Assembly (NCBI GenBank): GCA_011799875.1
Contig: CM022302.1
Location: 49,779,030-49,843,029, forward strand
Direction: 5' to 3'
Source of the DNA: Thinopyrum elongatum
Lineage: Eukaryota; Streptophyta; Magnoliopsida; Poales; Poaceae
DNA: 64,000 bases
Shown here one piece after another: positions 32,800 to 44,588 of the stretch. The translations under genes and the position numbers were made by a program. Within the stretch, counting starts at the first letter, position 1, and the number at the start of each line of letters is the position of its first letter. The notes below the pieces were generated by a model, which was given only the letters and a program-made list of their open reading frames with translations, made no database searches and was not told where the DNA came from.

Positions 32800-33475
32800 G
32801 ATCTTACCAGTAGCGCCTGTTAAAAGAAAGCGCTACTGCTACTTACCCGTAGCACGTGTACACAAACCGCGCTACAGATATGGATGTAGCAGTAGCGCCT
32901 CTGCTGGAGAACGTGCTACTACTAAAATTCCCACACTATTGCCGGCAGGCTAGGAATAGTAGTAGCGATCTTGGGCAAAACGAGCTACCGCTAAGCTTAT
33001 TGTAGCAGCATGTTTTCTGGGAAAAGCGCTACTGCTAATGAAAAGAAAATAAAATGAAAAACAAATAGAAAAGTACTCCCTCCGTCCTAAAATTCTTGTC
33101 TTATATTTGTCTAAATACGGATGTATCTAGTTACGTTTCTGTTAGATACATCCGTATTTAGACAAATGTAAGACAAGAATTTTGAGACGGAGGGAGTAAA
33201 TGAAAATGAAAGAAATAGAAAAAGGAGAAAGGAAAAAAGAAAATGTAAAGAAAAAGAAAAATAAAGGAGAAAGGCATAGCAGTAGCGTCTGTTCAGAACA
33301 TGCGCTATAGATAATATTGCGGTAGCGCGTTTTGAAGACCACCGCTATAGAAAAGGAAAAGGAAAAAAGAAAAGAAAAAGGAAAATAAATAGCTACTTCC
33401 TATAGCAGTAGCGCGTTTTGGTAACAAGCGCTATAGCTAACTTAGCTATAGAGCTTTTTGCCTACCAGCGCTACC
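32800..33475 (+). repeat. Subterminal array of the outer CACTA element
   Basis: More than a dozen GTAGCGC or GCGCTAC words, often as CAGTAGCG/CGCTACTG pairs, are spread over about 670 bp with A/G-rich spacers. This is a different motif from the ACCGGTTC type of CACTA 1 and the CCCGGTT type of CACTA 2, so the three elements belong to distinct families. Confidence 0.8.
33076..33196. mobile_element. Stowaway-type MITE (Tc1/Mariner), 121 bp
   Basis: The ends are CTCCCTCCGTCCTAAAATTC and its near-perfect inverse GAATTTTGAGACGGAGGGAG. TA target duplications lie at 33074-33075 and 33197-33198. The whole unit can fold into one hairpin. It sits in the subterminal array of the outer CACTA element. Confidence 0.95.
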
Positions 33476-33885
33476 GTTACGTTTGACTTAACCCCGCGCG
33501 GTTTCTCTCCCCCCGGCCAACACTTCTCCCCCAAATTCCTCGCCAGTCGCACCGCGCGCCGTCGCCCCACTTCGCCGCCGTCTCCTGCCGACGTCGACGC
33601 CCCCGGAGCCACCAGAGCTACGCGCTGTCGACGCCACCGGAGCCGCCCCCGACGCCACCGGAGCCGCGCGGCCTCATTAATGCCATCGGAGCCGCCCTCG
33701 CCGCCACCGGAGCCACCCTCGACACCCCTGCCTCCCTCGCCACCACTGCCTCCCTCGCCGTCACCGGAGACGCCCCTGCCTACCTCGCCACCACTGCCTC
33801 CCTCGCCACCACCGGAGCCATCCTCTGTAAGCCCCCACCCCTCCTCTCTCTCTCTCATGCATAGTACAAACATTTGACAGAGAAA
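33476..33885 (+). other. GC-rich leader of the outer CACTA element
   Basis: It is rich in GCCACCGGAGCC-type repeats and has a plausible splice donor (CT/GTAAGC) at 33827. No start codon leads to a recognisable protein. It is probably the 5' untranslated exon of the ORF at 56624. Confidence 0.4.
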
Positions 33886-34025
33886 TAGCTAGCTAGGTTA
33901 ACTAGTTTAATTAGGTTAATTATCTAGGTTAACTAGCTAGGTTAACTAGCTAGGTTAACTAACTAGGTTAACTAGCTAGGTTTATTAGGTTAACTAGGTT
34001 GGCTAGGTTAGAGCAAAAATTTAGT
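33886..34025 (+). repeat. CTAGGTTAACTAG minisatellite
   Basis: A unit of 10-13 bp (GCTAGGTTAACTA) is repeated about ten times, with variants. It lies just after the presumed donor. Confidence 0.9.
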
Positions 34026-35037
34026 TTAGAGCAAATATTTAGTTAGGGCAGTAGGTTTAACTAGGGCAGTAGGGTTTAGAGGAAAAATTTAGTTAGAGCA
34101 GTAGGGTTTAACTAGGCAGTAGGGTTTAATTATGGTTTTTGTTTTCATAGATGTTTTTTTAAAAGAACAAAATGAAGAAAATGTTGCAGCAGTGCTGCTA
34201 GTAGTATATAGTGGTACTAGTAGATGTTAATTAGGTTAGGGCAGTAGTGGTACTAGTAGATGTTAATTAGATGTTTTTTAGTTAGGGCAGTAGGGTTTTA
34301 CTAGGTTAATTAGGTTAGTTGTGTTGCTAGTAGTAGTGGTACAGTAGGTTAATTAGGTGAAGTTAAATGAATGACCTAAATGAATGAAATTAGTAGTTAA
34401 CTGAACTTTTTTCATTTCAAAATTATAGAGCACTAAAATTAAATGAATTTTCTTCTATTAGTACTTAACTGAATTTTCTTCTACACTTAGTTTTTGAATT
34501 AGATGTTAATTAGGGCAGTAGGTTTTAGTTTAGAGAAAAATCAATATAAAAATATAAATTTCTATTAGTGCTGCAAGTCCAGTAGGTTCTTAATTTTTAT
34601 TGATTTTTTATTATGACAGAAATTTAGGACATAATTTGAATTGAGTTCTAGGGTTCATAACTTGAATTTAGGACAGAAATTGAGTTCTAGGGTTCATAAT
34701 TTATATTAGGACATAATTTTTATTAGGACAACAATTTAGGACAGAAATATGTAAAGGTTCTAGGTTTCTAGGGTTCATCCATCTATATTCAATATGAGAG
34801 AGCATGAGATTTGTGCAGATTTTCTGGAAGTGTCAAACACTAGGAGATTCAAATTTGAAGTGGTCATGTTATATGCAAATTCCTCAATAGTGTTTGCTCA
34901 TGTATATCTACTATTGTAGTTGCTCATGTACAGGTTCTTAAGTGGTCCTATTATATGCAACATTGAAGTGGTTCGATTATGTCCAAGTGGCCTTTTGTTG
35001 TTTGCGGGGAATGATTCCGAGTGGCCCATGTTTTGCC
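34026..35037. other. AT-rich presumed intron of the outer CACTA element
   Basis: Contains recurring words such as GGGCAGTAGG and TTCTAGGGTTCATAA. No gene was seen. It ends at the CACTA 2 target site (GGA). Confidence 0.45.
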
Positions 35038-35088
35038 GGACAATAGTAGAAAACAGGGCTTTGGTTGAGGCCAGGATAAGGGCATTAA

Positions 35089-35351
35089 TCCCGGTTCACT
35101 CATGAACCAGGACCAAAGGGGGCATCAGTCCCGGTTCGTGAGGCCAGGGCACCGGCCGGGCCTCGGGGGCCATTGGTCCCGGTTCGTCTAACCCCTTTGG
35201 TCCCGGTTCCAGACACGAACCGGGACCAATGGGCCTCGCTACTGGCCCACAACCTTTAGTCCCGGTTGGTGGCTGGAACCGGGACCAAATGTAGTCCTTT
35301 AGTCCCGGTTTTAGCCACCAACCAGGACTAAAGAGAGGCCTATATATACCC
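35089..35351 (+). promoter_or_regulatory. 5' subterminal palindrome array and TATA box, CACTA 2
   Basis: Inverted pairs of TCCCGGTT/AACCGGGA lie at about 35090-35114, 35201-35229, 35260-35288 and 35302-35333, and TATATATACC follows at 35341. The array should bind transposase, and the TATA box suggests it is also the promoter for the leader that follows. Confidence 0.7.
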
Positions 35352-35728
35352 CCGCCCCTGCCCACGAGCAGAGCCACTGCTCTGTTTTTTTGGCCGGCCG
35401 TGGGAGAGCTTTGTGGTGCTCTAGCTCACCTCCTATGCACATGAGGTGTTCGATGAAATGCCCGAGCCACACTTAAGCTTTCTCCTCTCGAAGATCCTTG
35501 TCCAAACTCCATTTTCCTCAAGATTTGTCTAGGTTTGGCGGACCATCCTGTCCCGTCCCCGTCCTCACCGCCGTCGATCGCCCGCGCCGATCTCGTCGCC
35601 GGCACCACCGTGGTGAGCCTCTTGTTCTTATCTTCTTTCTAAAAGAAAAAAATTTCTTACTTGTATGATTTAGATAGATACTTGTATAATTTTCTTTATT
35701 TTATTATTGTTTGTTATTATATAGTGCG
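35352..35728 (+). other. Leader and first intron, CACTA 2
   Basis: The GC-rich leader contains a frame reading YAHEVFDEMPEPHLSFLLS at about 35428-35484, a PPR-like signature. A donor (GTGAGC) at 35613 and an acceptor (ATATAG) ending at 35724 bound a 112 bp intron ahead of the small ORF. Confidence 0.5.
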
Positions 35729-36170
35729 ATGGTTTTGGTATCCGCCCCCGTCGGCCCTCGTCCTATCTATGATTCGGATGTGGTATATTATCTTTTACAA
35801 CTATTTGTTTCATTTAGTGTTTATGACAATTATGCCGACCAACGTGACATAGATGTTTTTATCTAGGAGGTATGTGAACCGGGAATTCCAACCGACCCGC
35901 TTGTCGAGAGGTTAAATTTAGTTGAAAAAGAAAACGATTACTTGAAGAAAATTGAAAAGAATTGAGGAGGAGGATATGGAATTGGAGTTGCATGTTGCGG
36001 ATGTCGTCGATGATCACAAGATCAAGATGGATGAAATGTGCTTGAATATTAGAAAGATTAAAAAATATGCCATTCATACTGAGGCTTGGTATCATTATGC
36101 CGTTGGATCAATTGTTACCTTAGTTGCGATTATGATCGCATTTGTTGTTGCATTGAAATGTTTTACATAG
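35729..36170 (+). pseudogene. Small coiled-coil, C-terminal membrane-anchor ORF of CACTA 2
   Basis: The ATG lies 4 bp after the intron acceptor and opens MVLVSAPVGPRPIYDSD. The frame reaches VYDNYADQRDIDVFI, an in-frame TAG at 35864-35866, then VCEPGIPTDPLVERLNLVEK. After a one-base insertion near 35951 it continues KRIEEEDMELELHVADVVDD, then WYHYAVGSIV and a hydrophobic TLVAIMIAFVVALK segment to TAG at 36168-36170. The heptad-like Leu/Glu pattern suggests a coiled coil, and the last 20 residues a membrane anchor. The intact length would be about 147 residues. I know no function for it. CACTA 1 lacks it. Confidence 0.65.
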
Positions 36171-36388
36171 TTTCAATGTATGGTTTAATTAGATGCTCTG
36201 GAGAGCTATATGTTGTTCAATGAGAACTATGTATGAACTTTATGTATTTATTTTTTCAGTAATAACATTTGATCACTACTGTACTTTGGTTTTAATGTGA
36301 TGATGAACTTTTATTAATTTGGTCACTTCTCTATTCATGATGTTCTGTAATGGTTTTTGACACACTTAATTATATATAATGCACGCAG

Positions 36389-39300
36389 ATGAACTGGAAA
36401 TGGATGTACGGTAACAGACGCACCTCCGAGTACATTAAGGGCGTGCATAATTTTCTCGAAGTGGCTGAGGCAAACAAGCAGAATGGTTTTATGTGTTGTC
36501 CATGCCCTATCTGTGGGAATACGAAGTCTTACTCTGACTCAAAAACCCTTCACATCCACCTGCTTGAGGAGGGTTTCATGCCGCACTATAATGTTTGGAC
36601 CAAGAACGGAGAAAGAGGGGTTATGAAGGAAGACAACGAAGAAGAAGAGGATGATGACAACTATGTGCCCCCTGAATACGGTTATGCTGCAACGGGGGAA
36701 GCTGAAGATCAAGATGAACCAGACGATGTGCCCGATGATGATCTTCGCCGGGTCATTGTTGATGCAAAGAGACAATGCGAAAGTGAAAAGGAGAAGTTGA
36801 AGTTCGATCACATGTTAGAGGATCACAAAAAAGGGTTGTACCCCAATTGCGAAGATGGCAACACAAAGCTTGGTACCACACTGGAATTGCTGCAATGGAA
36901 GGCAGAAATGGTGTATCTGACAATGGATTTGAGAAGCTACTGAAAATATTGAAGAAGAAGCTTCCAAAGGATAACGAATTGCCCGACAGAACGTACAGAG
37001 CAAAGAAGGTTCTATGCCCTCTAGGATTGGAGGTGCAGAAGATACATGCATGCCCTAATGTCTGCATCCTCTACCGCGGTGCGTACGAGGATTTGAACGC
37101 ATGCCCGGTATGCGGTGCATTGCGGTATAAGATCAGACGAGATGACCTTGATGATGTTGACGGCGAGCGCCCCAGGAAGAGGGTTCCTGCCAAGGTGATG
37201 TGGTATGCTCCTATAATACCACGGTTGAAACGTCTGTTCAGAAACAAAGAGCATGCCAAGTTGATGCGTTGGCACAAAGAGGACCGTAAGAAAGACAGGA
37301 AGTTGAGAGCAACCGCTGACGGGTCGCAGTGGAGAAAAATCGAGAGAAAGTGGGGGGACTTTGCAGGTGACGCAAGGAACGTATGGTTTGGTTTAAGCGC
37401 GGATGGCATTAATCCTTCTGGGGAGCAGAGCAGCAATCATAGCACCTGGCCCGTGACTCTATGTATCTATAACCTTCCTCCTTGGCTGTGCATGAAGTGG
37501 AAGTTCATTATGATGCCAGTTCTCATCCAAGGCCCTAAGCAACCCGGCAACGACATTGATGTGTACCTAAGGCATTAGTTGAAGAACTTTTACAGCTGTG
37601 GAATGGAAAAGGTGTACGTGTGTGGGATGAGCATGACGAGTAGGAATTTGACATACATGCGTTGCTCTTTGTAACCATCAATGATTGGCCTGCTCTCAGT
37701 AACCTTTCAGGACAGACAAACAAGGGATACCACGTATGCACGCACTGTTTAGATGACACCAAAAGTATATATTTGGACAAATGCATGAAGAATGTGTACC
37801 AGGGGCATCATCAATTTCTTCCAACCAACCATCAATGTCGAAAGAAAGGCAAGCATTTCAATGGCGAGGCAGATCACCGGAAGAAGCCCGCCGTCCGTAC
37901 TGGTGATCACATACTTGCTATGGTCAATGATTTACAAGTAATCTTTGGAAAGCGTCCTGGCGGACTATCTGTTCCGAATGACGTTGAGGGACGCGCACCC
38001 ATGTGGAAGAAGAAATCTATATTTTATGAACTACCCTATTGGAAAGACATAGAGGTCCGCTTTGCAATCGACGTGATGCACGTGACAAAGAATCTTTGCG
38101 TGAACCCGCTAGGCTTCTTGGGCGTGTATGGGAAGACAAAAGATACACCGGAGGCACGGGGGGACCAGCAACGTGTGCACGAAAAAGACGGCATGCCTCT
38201 GAAGTAGTATGAAGGTCCTGCCAGCTACGCTCTTACCAAAGAAGAGAAGGAAATCTTCTTTGAATGCCTGCTCAGTATGAAGGTCCCGTCTGGCTTCTCG
38301 TCGAATATAAAGGGAATAATAAATATGGTAGAGAAAAAGTTCCAGAACCGAAAGTCTCATGACTGCCACGTGGTTATGACGCAACTATTTCCGGTTGCAT
38401 TGAGGAGCCTTCTACCGGAAAACGTTCGACTAGCCATTGTGAAGCTATGTGCATTCCTCAATGCAATCTCAGAAGGTGATCGATCCAGAAATCCTACCAA
38501 GGTTAAGGAGTGATTTGGTGCAATGTCTTGTCAGTTTCGAGCTGGTGTTCCCACCATCCTTCTTCAATATCATGATACACGTCCTAGTTCATCTAGTCGA
38601 CGAGATTGCCATTCTGGGCACTATATTTCTACACATTATGTTCCCCTTTGAGAGGTTCATGGGAGTCTTAAAGAAATATTTTCGTAACCGTGCTAGGCCA
38701 GAAGGAAGCATCTCCACGGGCCATCAAACAGGGGAGGTCATTGGGTTTTGTGTTGACTTCATTCCTGACCTTAAGAAGATTGGTCTCCCTCAATCGCGGT
38801 ATGAGGGGAGACTGACTGGAAAAGGCACGCTAGGAGCGGACTCAATAATATGTAGGGACGGGCATTCTTGGTCTCAAGCACACTACACAGTTCTACAGAA
38901 TTCTACCTTGGTGACCCCGTATGTCAATGAACACAAGAATATTCTGCGCTCCAAACACCCGGAGCAGTGTAACGACTGGATTACATGTGAACACATCAGG
39001 ACTTTCGGCAGTTGGTTGCAAACACGTCTCATGGGTGACAACACTGTTTCTAATGAGCTGTACTCGTTGGCCAGGGGACCATCTTCGAGTGTATTGACTT
39101 ACAAAGGGTACGAGATAAATGGGAATACATTTTACACGATCGCCCAATATCAAAAGAGCACCAACCAAAACAGTGGTGTCCGCTTTGATGCAGCAACGAA
39201 GAGGGGAAAGGACACATATTATGGTTACATAGTGGACATATGGGAACCTGACTATGGACAGGATTTTAAGGTCCCTTTGTTTCCGTGCAAATGGGTCAAT

Positions 39301-39684
39301 CTGTCAGGAGGCGGGGTACAGGTAGACCCACAGTACAGAATGACAACAGTGGATCTGAACAATCTTGGGTACACAGACGAACCATTCGTCCTAGCCAATG
39401 ATGTGGCGCTAGTTTTCTATGTGAAGGACATGTCTACCAAACCGAGAAAAAGAAAAGATAAGGAAGCGAATACATCATACGATGAGCCAAAGCGCCGCAT
39501 AGTTCTTTCAGGAAAAAGAGACATTGTGGGAGTGGAGGGCAAGACAGACATGTCTGAAGATTATGAAAAGTTTCATGAAATTCCTCCCTTCAAAGTCAAG
39601 GCTGACCTAAGCACCCTGTTAAACGATGAAGATTATCTATGGTTACGGCGGAATAAGCAAAGGACACAGGCGAAGAAAAAGTGA
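36389..39684 (+). pseudogene. Tnp2/TnpD-type transposase of CACTA 2, multiply broken
   Basis: It is homologous to the CACTA 1 transposase along its full length and keeps the C-terminus missing there. The start ATG follows a CAG acceptor. The N-terminal domain reads KWMYGNR and CPCPICGN; Transposase_21 has LSADGINPSGEQ and GPKQPGNDIDVYL; the DUF4218/DUF4216 parts have FERFMGVLKKYF, INGNTFYTIAQ and SGVRFDAA; the tail is Lys-rich. Breaks: frameshift near 36905, frameshift near 37570, TAG at about 37639, TAG at 38205-38207, and frameshift near 38470. From there 39684 is reached without a stop. It is a dead gene, useful as a template for the intact domain order. Confidence 0.95.
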
Positions 39685-41145
39685 AGACTTTCTCTCCACA
39701 ACTATTATGATGATGCCTTTTGTAACATATGAGTTTTCGTTCGAAACCCTGATACTTCGAAAGAGATTGTCCATTTTGTACACGAAGTGCATCCAGTTTT
39801 TGCCGTAACCCTCTCAACTTTTTAGCACATGCTATGTGGGTGAAATGATGATACCATGCCAACTTTCAACCTTTTCTGACTTCATTTGTAGTGCTTTTCA
39901 ATTTCAAGGTCATTTAGCTAAAAAAAATCAGTAAATGCATGAAAAATACCAAATGAAGTCAGAAATGGTTTAAAATTGATGATGTGGCTTTGAATGGTTC
40001 ATTTTGAACACAAAAAAAGTCTGGAGTTCAAATAAGGTCAAAAAAATGAAATCCCTTTGTAACAGATGAGTTTTCGTCCGAAACCCTGATACTTTGAAAG
40101 AGATTGTCCATTTTGTACACGAAGTGCATCCAGTTTTTGCCGTAACCCTCTCAACTTTTTAGAACATGCTACGTGGGTGAAATGATGATACCATGCCAAC
40201 TTTCAACCTTTTCAGAGTTCATTTGAAGTGCTTTTCCATTTCAGGGTCATTTAGCTCAAAGAATGAACTAATAGCAAAAAGAATGAACTAGAAAACTTTT
40301 ATGAAACTCTAATAGCAAAAAGAATGAACTAAAAATAATCAATTAAAATATTCTGTTATGATCAACTAAAACAAAACTATAATATTCTTCAATAGCAAAA
40401 AGAACCAACTAAAAAGCTTTTGTAAAACTCTAATAGCAAAAGGAATCAACTAAAAAGATTTTATGAACCTCTAGTATTTTTGAAACTAAAATTATATAAA
40501 ATTTATGCAACTAAAATTATCAAAGTATTTTTTGTTCAAAACATTAATAGCAAAAAGATTTTCATAAAGAAATTTTTTGTTAGAAACTTTAATAGCAAAC
40601 AAAATAACAAAATCTTTTTTTGATTAAAACAGACATTTAAATTAAACTAAAAATTACCAAATTGAATATAATAATAAAACACAGTAATATTAAATAGCAG
40701 GAAAAAGAATCACTCAAACATCTATTTTTATAGTAAAGTTATTCACACCAATTTAAAAGAATTCAAATTTAAATTATTCAAATTTGAAAACTAATGGCAC
40801 TAACAGAAAGTTTATAATTTTTGTGACCTAAAAGCAAAAAGAATCACTGAAAAACTGTAAGTATTTAGCTGTAATTAGAAACAAAAGAAAATAAATAAAG
40901 CAAAAAAGAAAACAAAAAAACTGGAAAAAAATTAAAAAAAATGCCACCTACTGGGCCACCACGGCCTGAATACGACTAGAAACCCAACCAGCTAGTTGGG
41001 CCAGGATTCAGGCCCAGTAGGCCCACAGGCAGAGGAGTGTGCGATTAGGCCCGTAAGCCTGCAGTTGAGAGGAGCTCGAGAGGGTTGGCGCATCAGCGCT
41101 TATAAACCACTCTCGAGCCCTCTCAGCTAGCGAGGTTGGACTAAA
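39685..41145 (+). other. 3' flank of the CACTA 2 transposase with a duplicated block
   Basis: No gene was seen. A block of about 205 bp at 39719-39920 recurs at 40054-40259 with few changes. At 40260-40620 the word AATAGCAAAAAGAATGAACT recurs with variation. The rest is AT-rich. Confidence 0.7.
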
Positions 41146-41149
41146 CTTT

Positions 41150-41424
41150 TGGCCCCGGGTAGCACCCCCCTTTCGTCCCGGTTGGTGGCACCAACCGGGA
41201 CCAATACACACCTTTGGTCCCAGTTGGTGGAACGAACCGGGACCAATACCCACCTTTCGTCCCGGTTCGTGGCACCAACCGGGACCAAAGGTCTCTGCTT
41301 CCCGCCCTTTAGGCTGACGAAAAGAGACCTTTGGTCCCGGTTTGTGGCACCAACCGGGACTAAAGGGGGGCATTGGTCCCGGCTGGTGCCACGAACCGGG
41401 ACCAAAGGTGGTTGCTATATAACC
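41150..41424 (+). promoter_or_regulatory. Internal palindrome array and TATA box ahead of ORF2, CACTA 2
   Basis: Five inverted pairs of GTCCCGGTTGGT/ACCAACCGGGAC lie at about 41175-41202, 41217-41244, 41259-41286, 41333-41362 and 41374-41403, followed by CTATATAACC at 41415-41424. Motif, spacing and TATA repeat the plan of 35089-35351. The position makes it the likely ORF2 promoter, inferred from layout. Confidence 0.6.
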
Positions 41425-41625
41425 CAAGACTTAGGGAATTTCCCCCACCCGCCATTCTTCTCTCGACGACGCCGCCAGGCTGCTGCCCTCGACGCCGTCG
41501 CCTCCCCGAGCCACCCCGAGGTCGCCGTCGCCGCCCGCTCCTCGTCGCCGTCGCCGTCCCTGCCCCGACGTCGATGCGCTGCCCCGCGCCCCTGCCCTGC
41601 CCCGATGCGCCGCCCCGTGCCCCCT
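41425..41625 (+). other. GC-rich ORF2 leader, left part, CACTA 2
   Basis: C/G-rich untranslated sequence downstream of the TATA box, cut by the Copia element at the CCCCT target site. It resumes at 50327. Confidence 0.55.
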
Positions 41626-43351
41626 TGAAGGAAATATGCCCTAGAGGCAATAATAAAGTTATTATTTATTTTCTTATATCATGATAAATGTTTATTATTC
41701 ATGCTAGAATTGTATTAACCGGAAACATGATACATGTGTGAATACATAGACAAACAGAGTGTCACTAGTAAGCCTCTACTAGACTAGCTCGTTAATCAAA
41801 GATGGTTATGTTTCCTAACCATAGACATGAGTTTTCATTTGATTAACGGGATCACATCATTAGGAGAATGATGTGATTGACTTGACCCATTCCGTTAGCT
41901 TAGCACTTGATCGTTTAGTATGTTGCTATTGCTTTCTTCATGACTTATACATGTTCCTATGACTATGAGATTATGCAACTCCCGTTTACCGGAGGAACAC
42001 TTTGTGTGCTACCAAACGTCACAACGTAACTGGGTGATTATAAAGGTGCTCTACAGGTGTCTCCGAAGGTACTTGTTGAGTTGGCGTATTTCGAGATTAG
42101 GATTTGTCACTCCGATTGTCGGAGAGGTATCTCTGGGCCCACTCGGTAATGCACATCACTATAAGCCTTGCAAGCAATGTAACTAATAAGTTAGTTGTGG
42201 GATGATGCATTACGAAACGAGTAAAGAGACTTGCCGGTAACGAGATTGAGCTAGGTATTGAGATACCGACGATCGAATCTCGGGCAAGTAACATACCGAT
42301 GACAAAGGGAACAACGTATGTTGTTATGCGGTTTGACCGATAAAGATCTTCGTAGAATATGTAGGAACCAATATGAGCATCCAGGTTCCGCTATTGGTTA
42401 TTGACCGAAGACATGTCTCGGTCATGTCTACATAGTTCTCGAACCCGTAGGGTCCGCACGCTTAAAGTTCTGTGACGATTTGTATTATGAGTTTATGTGT
42501 TTTGATGTACCGAAGGTAGTTCGGAGTCCCGGATGAGATCGGGGACATGACGAGGAGTCTCGAAATGGTCGAGATGTAAAGATCGATATATTGGACGACT
42601 ATATTCGGACATCGGATAGGTTCCGAGTGGTCCAGGTATTTTTCGGAGTACCGGGGAGTTACGGGAATACGGGAAAGAAGTATATGGGCCTTATTGGGCT
42701 TTAGGGGAGAGAGAGAGGTAGGCCGCGCGCCCCCCCAAGGCCTAGTCCGAATTGGACTAGGGGGAGGGGCTGCGCCCCCTCCTTCCTTCTCTTCTCTCTT
42801 CCCCTTCCTTCTCTCCTACTCCTACTACTTGGAAGGGGGGAATCCTACTCCCGGTGGGAGTAGGACTCCTCCAGGGCGCGCCATAGCTAGGCCGGCTCTC
42901 CCCCCTCCTCCACTCCTTTATATACATGGCCAGGGGGCACCCCATAGACACAATAATTGATCATTGATCTCTTAGCCGTGTGCGGTGCCCCCCTCCACCA
43001 TAATCCACCTCGATCATATCGCAGCGGTGCTTAGGCGAAGCCCTGCGTCGGTAGCATCATCATCACCGTCACCACGCCGTCGTGCTGACGAAACTCTCCT
43101 GTGAAGCTTTGCTGGATCGGAGCTCGCGGGATGTCATCGAGTTGAACGTGTGCTGAACTCGGAGGTGCCGTGCGTTCGGTACTTGGATCGGTCGGATCAT
43201 GAAGACGTACGACTACATCAACCGCGTTGTGCTAACGCTTCCGCTTTCGGTCTACGAGGGTACGTGGACACACTCTCCCCTCTCGTTGCTATGCATCACC
43301 ATGATCTTGTGTGTGCGTAGGAAATTTTTGAAATTACTACGTTTCCCAACA
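41626..43351 (+). repeat. 5' LTR of the Angela-like Copia
   Basis: 1726 bp, starting TGAAGGAAATATG and ending CCCAACA. A TATA box (CTTTATATACATGG) lies at about 42916-42929 and should direct transcription. Confidence 0.95.
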
Positions 43352-43352
43352 G

Positions 43353-43368
43353 TGGCATCCGAGCCTGG
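43353..43368 (+). promoter_or_regulatory. Primer binding site of the Angela-like Copia
   Basis: TGGCATCCGAGCCTGG begins 1 bp after the LTR. It differs from the usual TGGTATCAGAGCC at two positions. Confidence 0.75.
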
Positions 43369-44588
43369 TTTTATGCGTAGATGTTATATGCACGAGTAGA
43401 ACACAAGTGAGTTGTGGGCGATACAAGTCATACTGCTTACCAGCATGTCACACTTTGGTTCGGCGGTATTGTTGGATGAAGCGGCCCGGACCGACATTAC
43501 GCGTACGCCTACGCGAGACTGGTTTTACCGCCGTGCTTTGCACACAGGTGACTAGCGGGTGTCAGTTTCTCCAACTTTAGTTGAACCGAGTGTGGCTACG
43601 CCCTGTCCTTGTGAAGATTAAAACAGCACTAACTTGACGAACTATCGTTGTGGTTTTGATGCGTAGGTAAGAACGGTTCTTGCTCAGCTCGTAGCAGCCA
43701 CGTAAAACTTGCAACAACAAAGTAGAGGACGTCTAACTTGTTTTTGCAGGGCATGTTGTGATGTGATATGGTCAAGACATGATTCTATATTTTATTGTAT
43801 GAGATGATCATGTTTTGTAACTGAGTTATCGGCAACTGGCAGGAGCCATATGGTTGTCACTTTATTGTATGCAATGCAATCGCCCTGTAATTGCTTTACT
43901 TTATCACTAAGCGGTAGCGATAGTCGTAGAAGCAATAGTTGGCGAGACGACAACGATGCTACGATGGAGATCAAGGTGTCGCGCCAGTAACGATGGTGAT
44001 CATGACGGTGCTTCGGAGATGGAGATCACAAGCACAAAGATGATGATGGCCATATCATATCACTTATATTGATTGCATGTGATGTTTATCCTTTATGCAT
44101 CTTATTTTGCTTTGTTTGACGGTAGCATTATAAGATGATCTCTCACTAAATTTCATGGTAAAAGTGTTCTCCCTGAGTATGCACCGTTGCCAAAGTTCGT
44201 TGTGCCGAGACACCACGTGATGATCGGGTGTGATAAGCTCAACGTTCGTCTACAACGGGTGCAAGCCAGTTTTTGCACACGCAGAATACTCGGGTTAAAC
44301 TTGACGAACCTAGCATATGCAGATATGGCCTCGGAACACTGAGACCGAAAGGTCGAGCGTGAATCATATAGTAGATATGATCAACATAGTGATGTTCACC
44401 ATTGAAAACTACTCCATTTCACGTGATGAACGGTTATGGTTTAGTTGATTTGGATTACGTGATCACTTAGATGATTAGAGAGATGTCTATCTAAGTGGGA
44501 GTTCTTGAGTAATATGATTAATTGAACTTAAATTTATCATGAACTTAGTACCTGATAGTATTTTGCTTGTCTATGTTGTTGTAGATAG
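43369..44588 (+). other. Untranslated leader of the Angela-like Copia
   Basis: 1.2 kb between the primer site and the gag ATG with no ORF of note. Packaging signals are expected here in this family but cannot be pinpointed. Confidence 0.7.
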
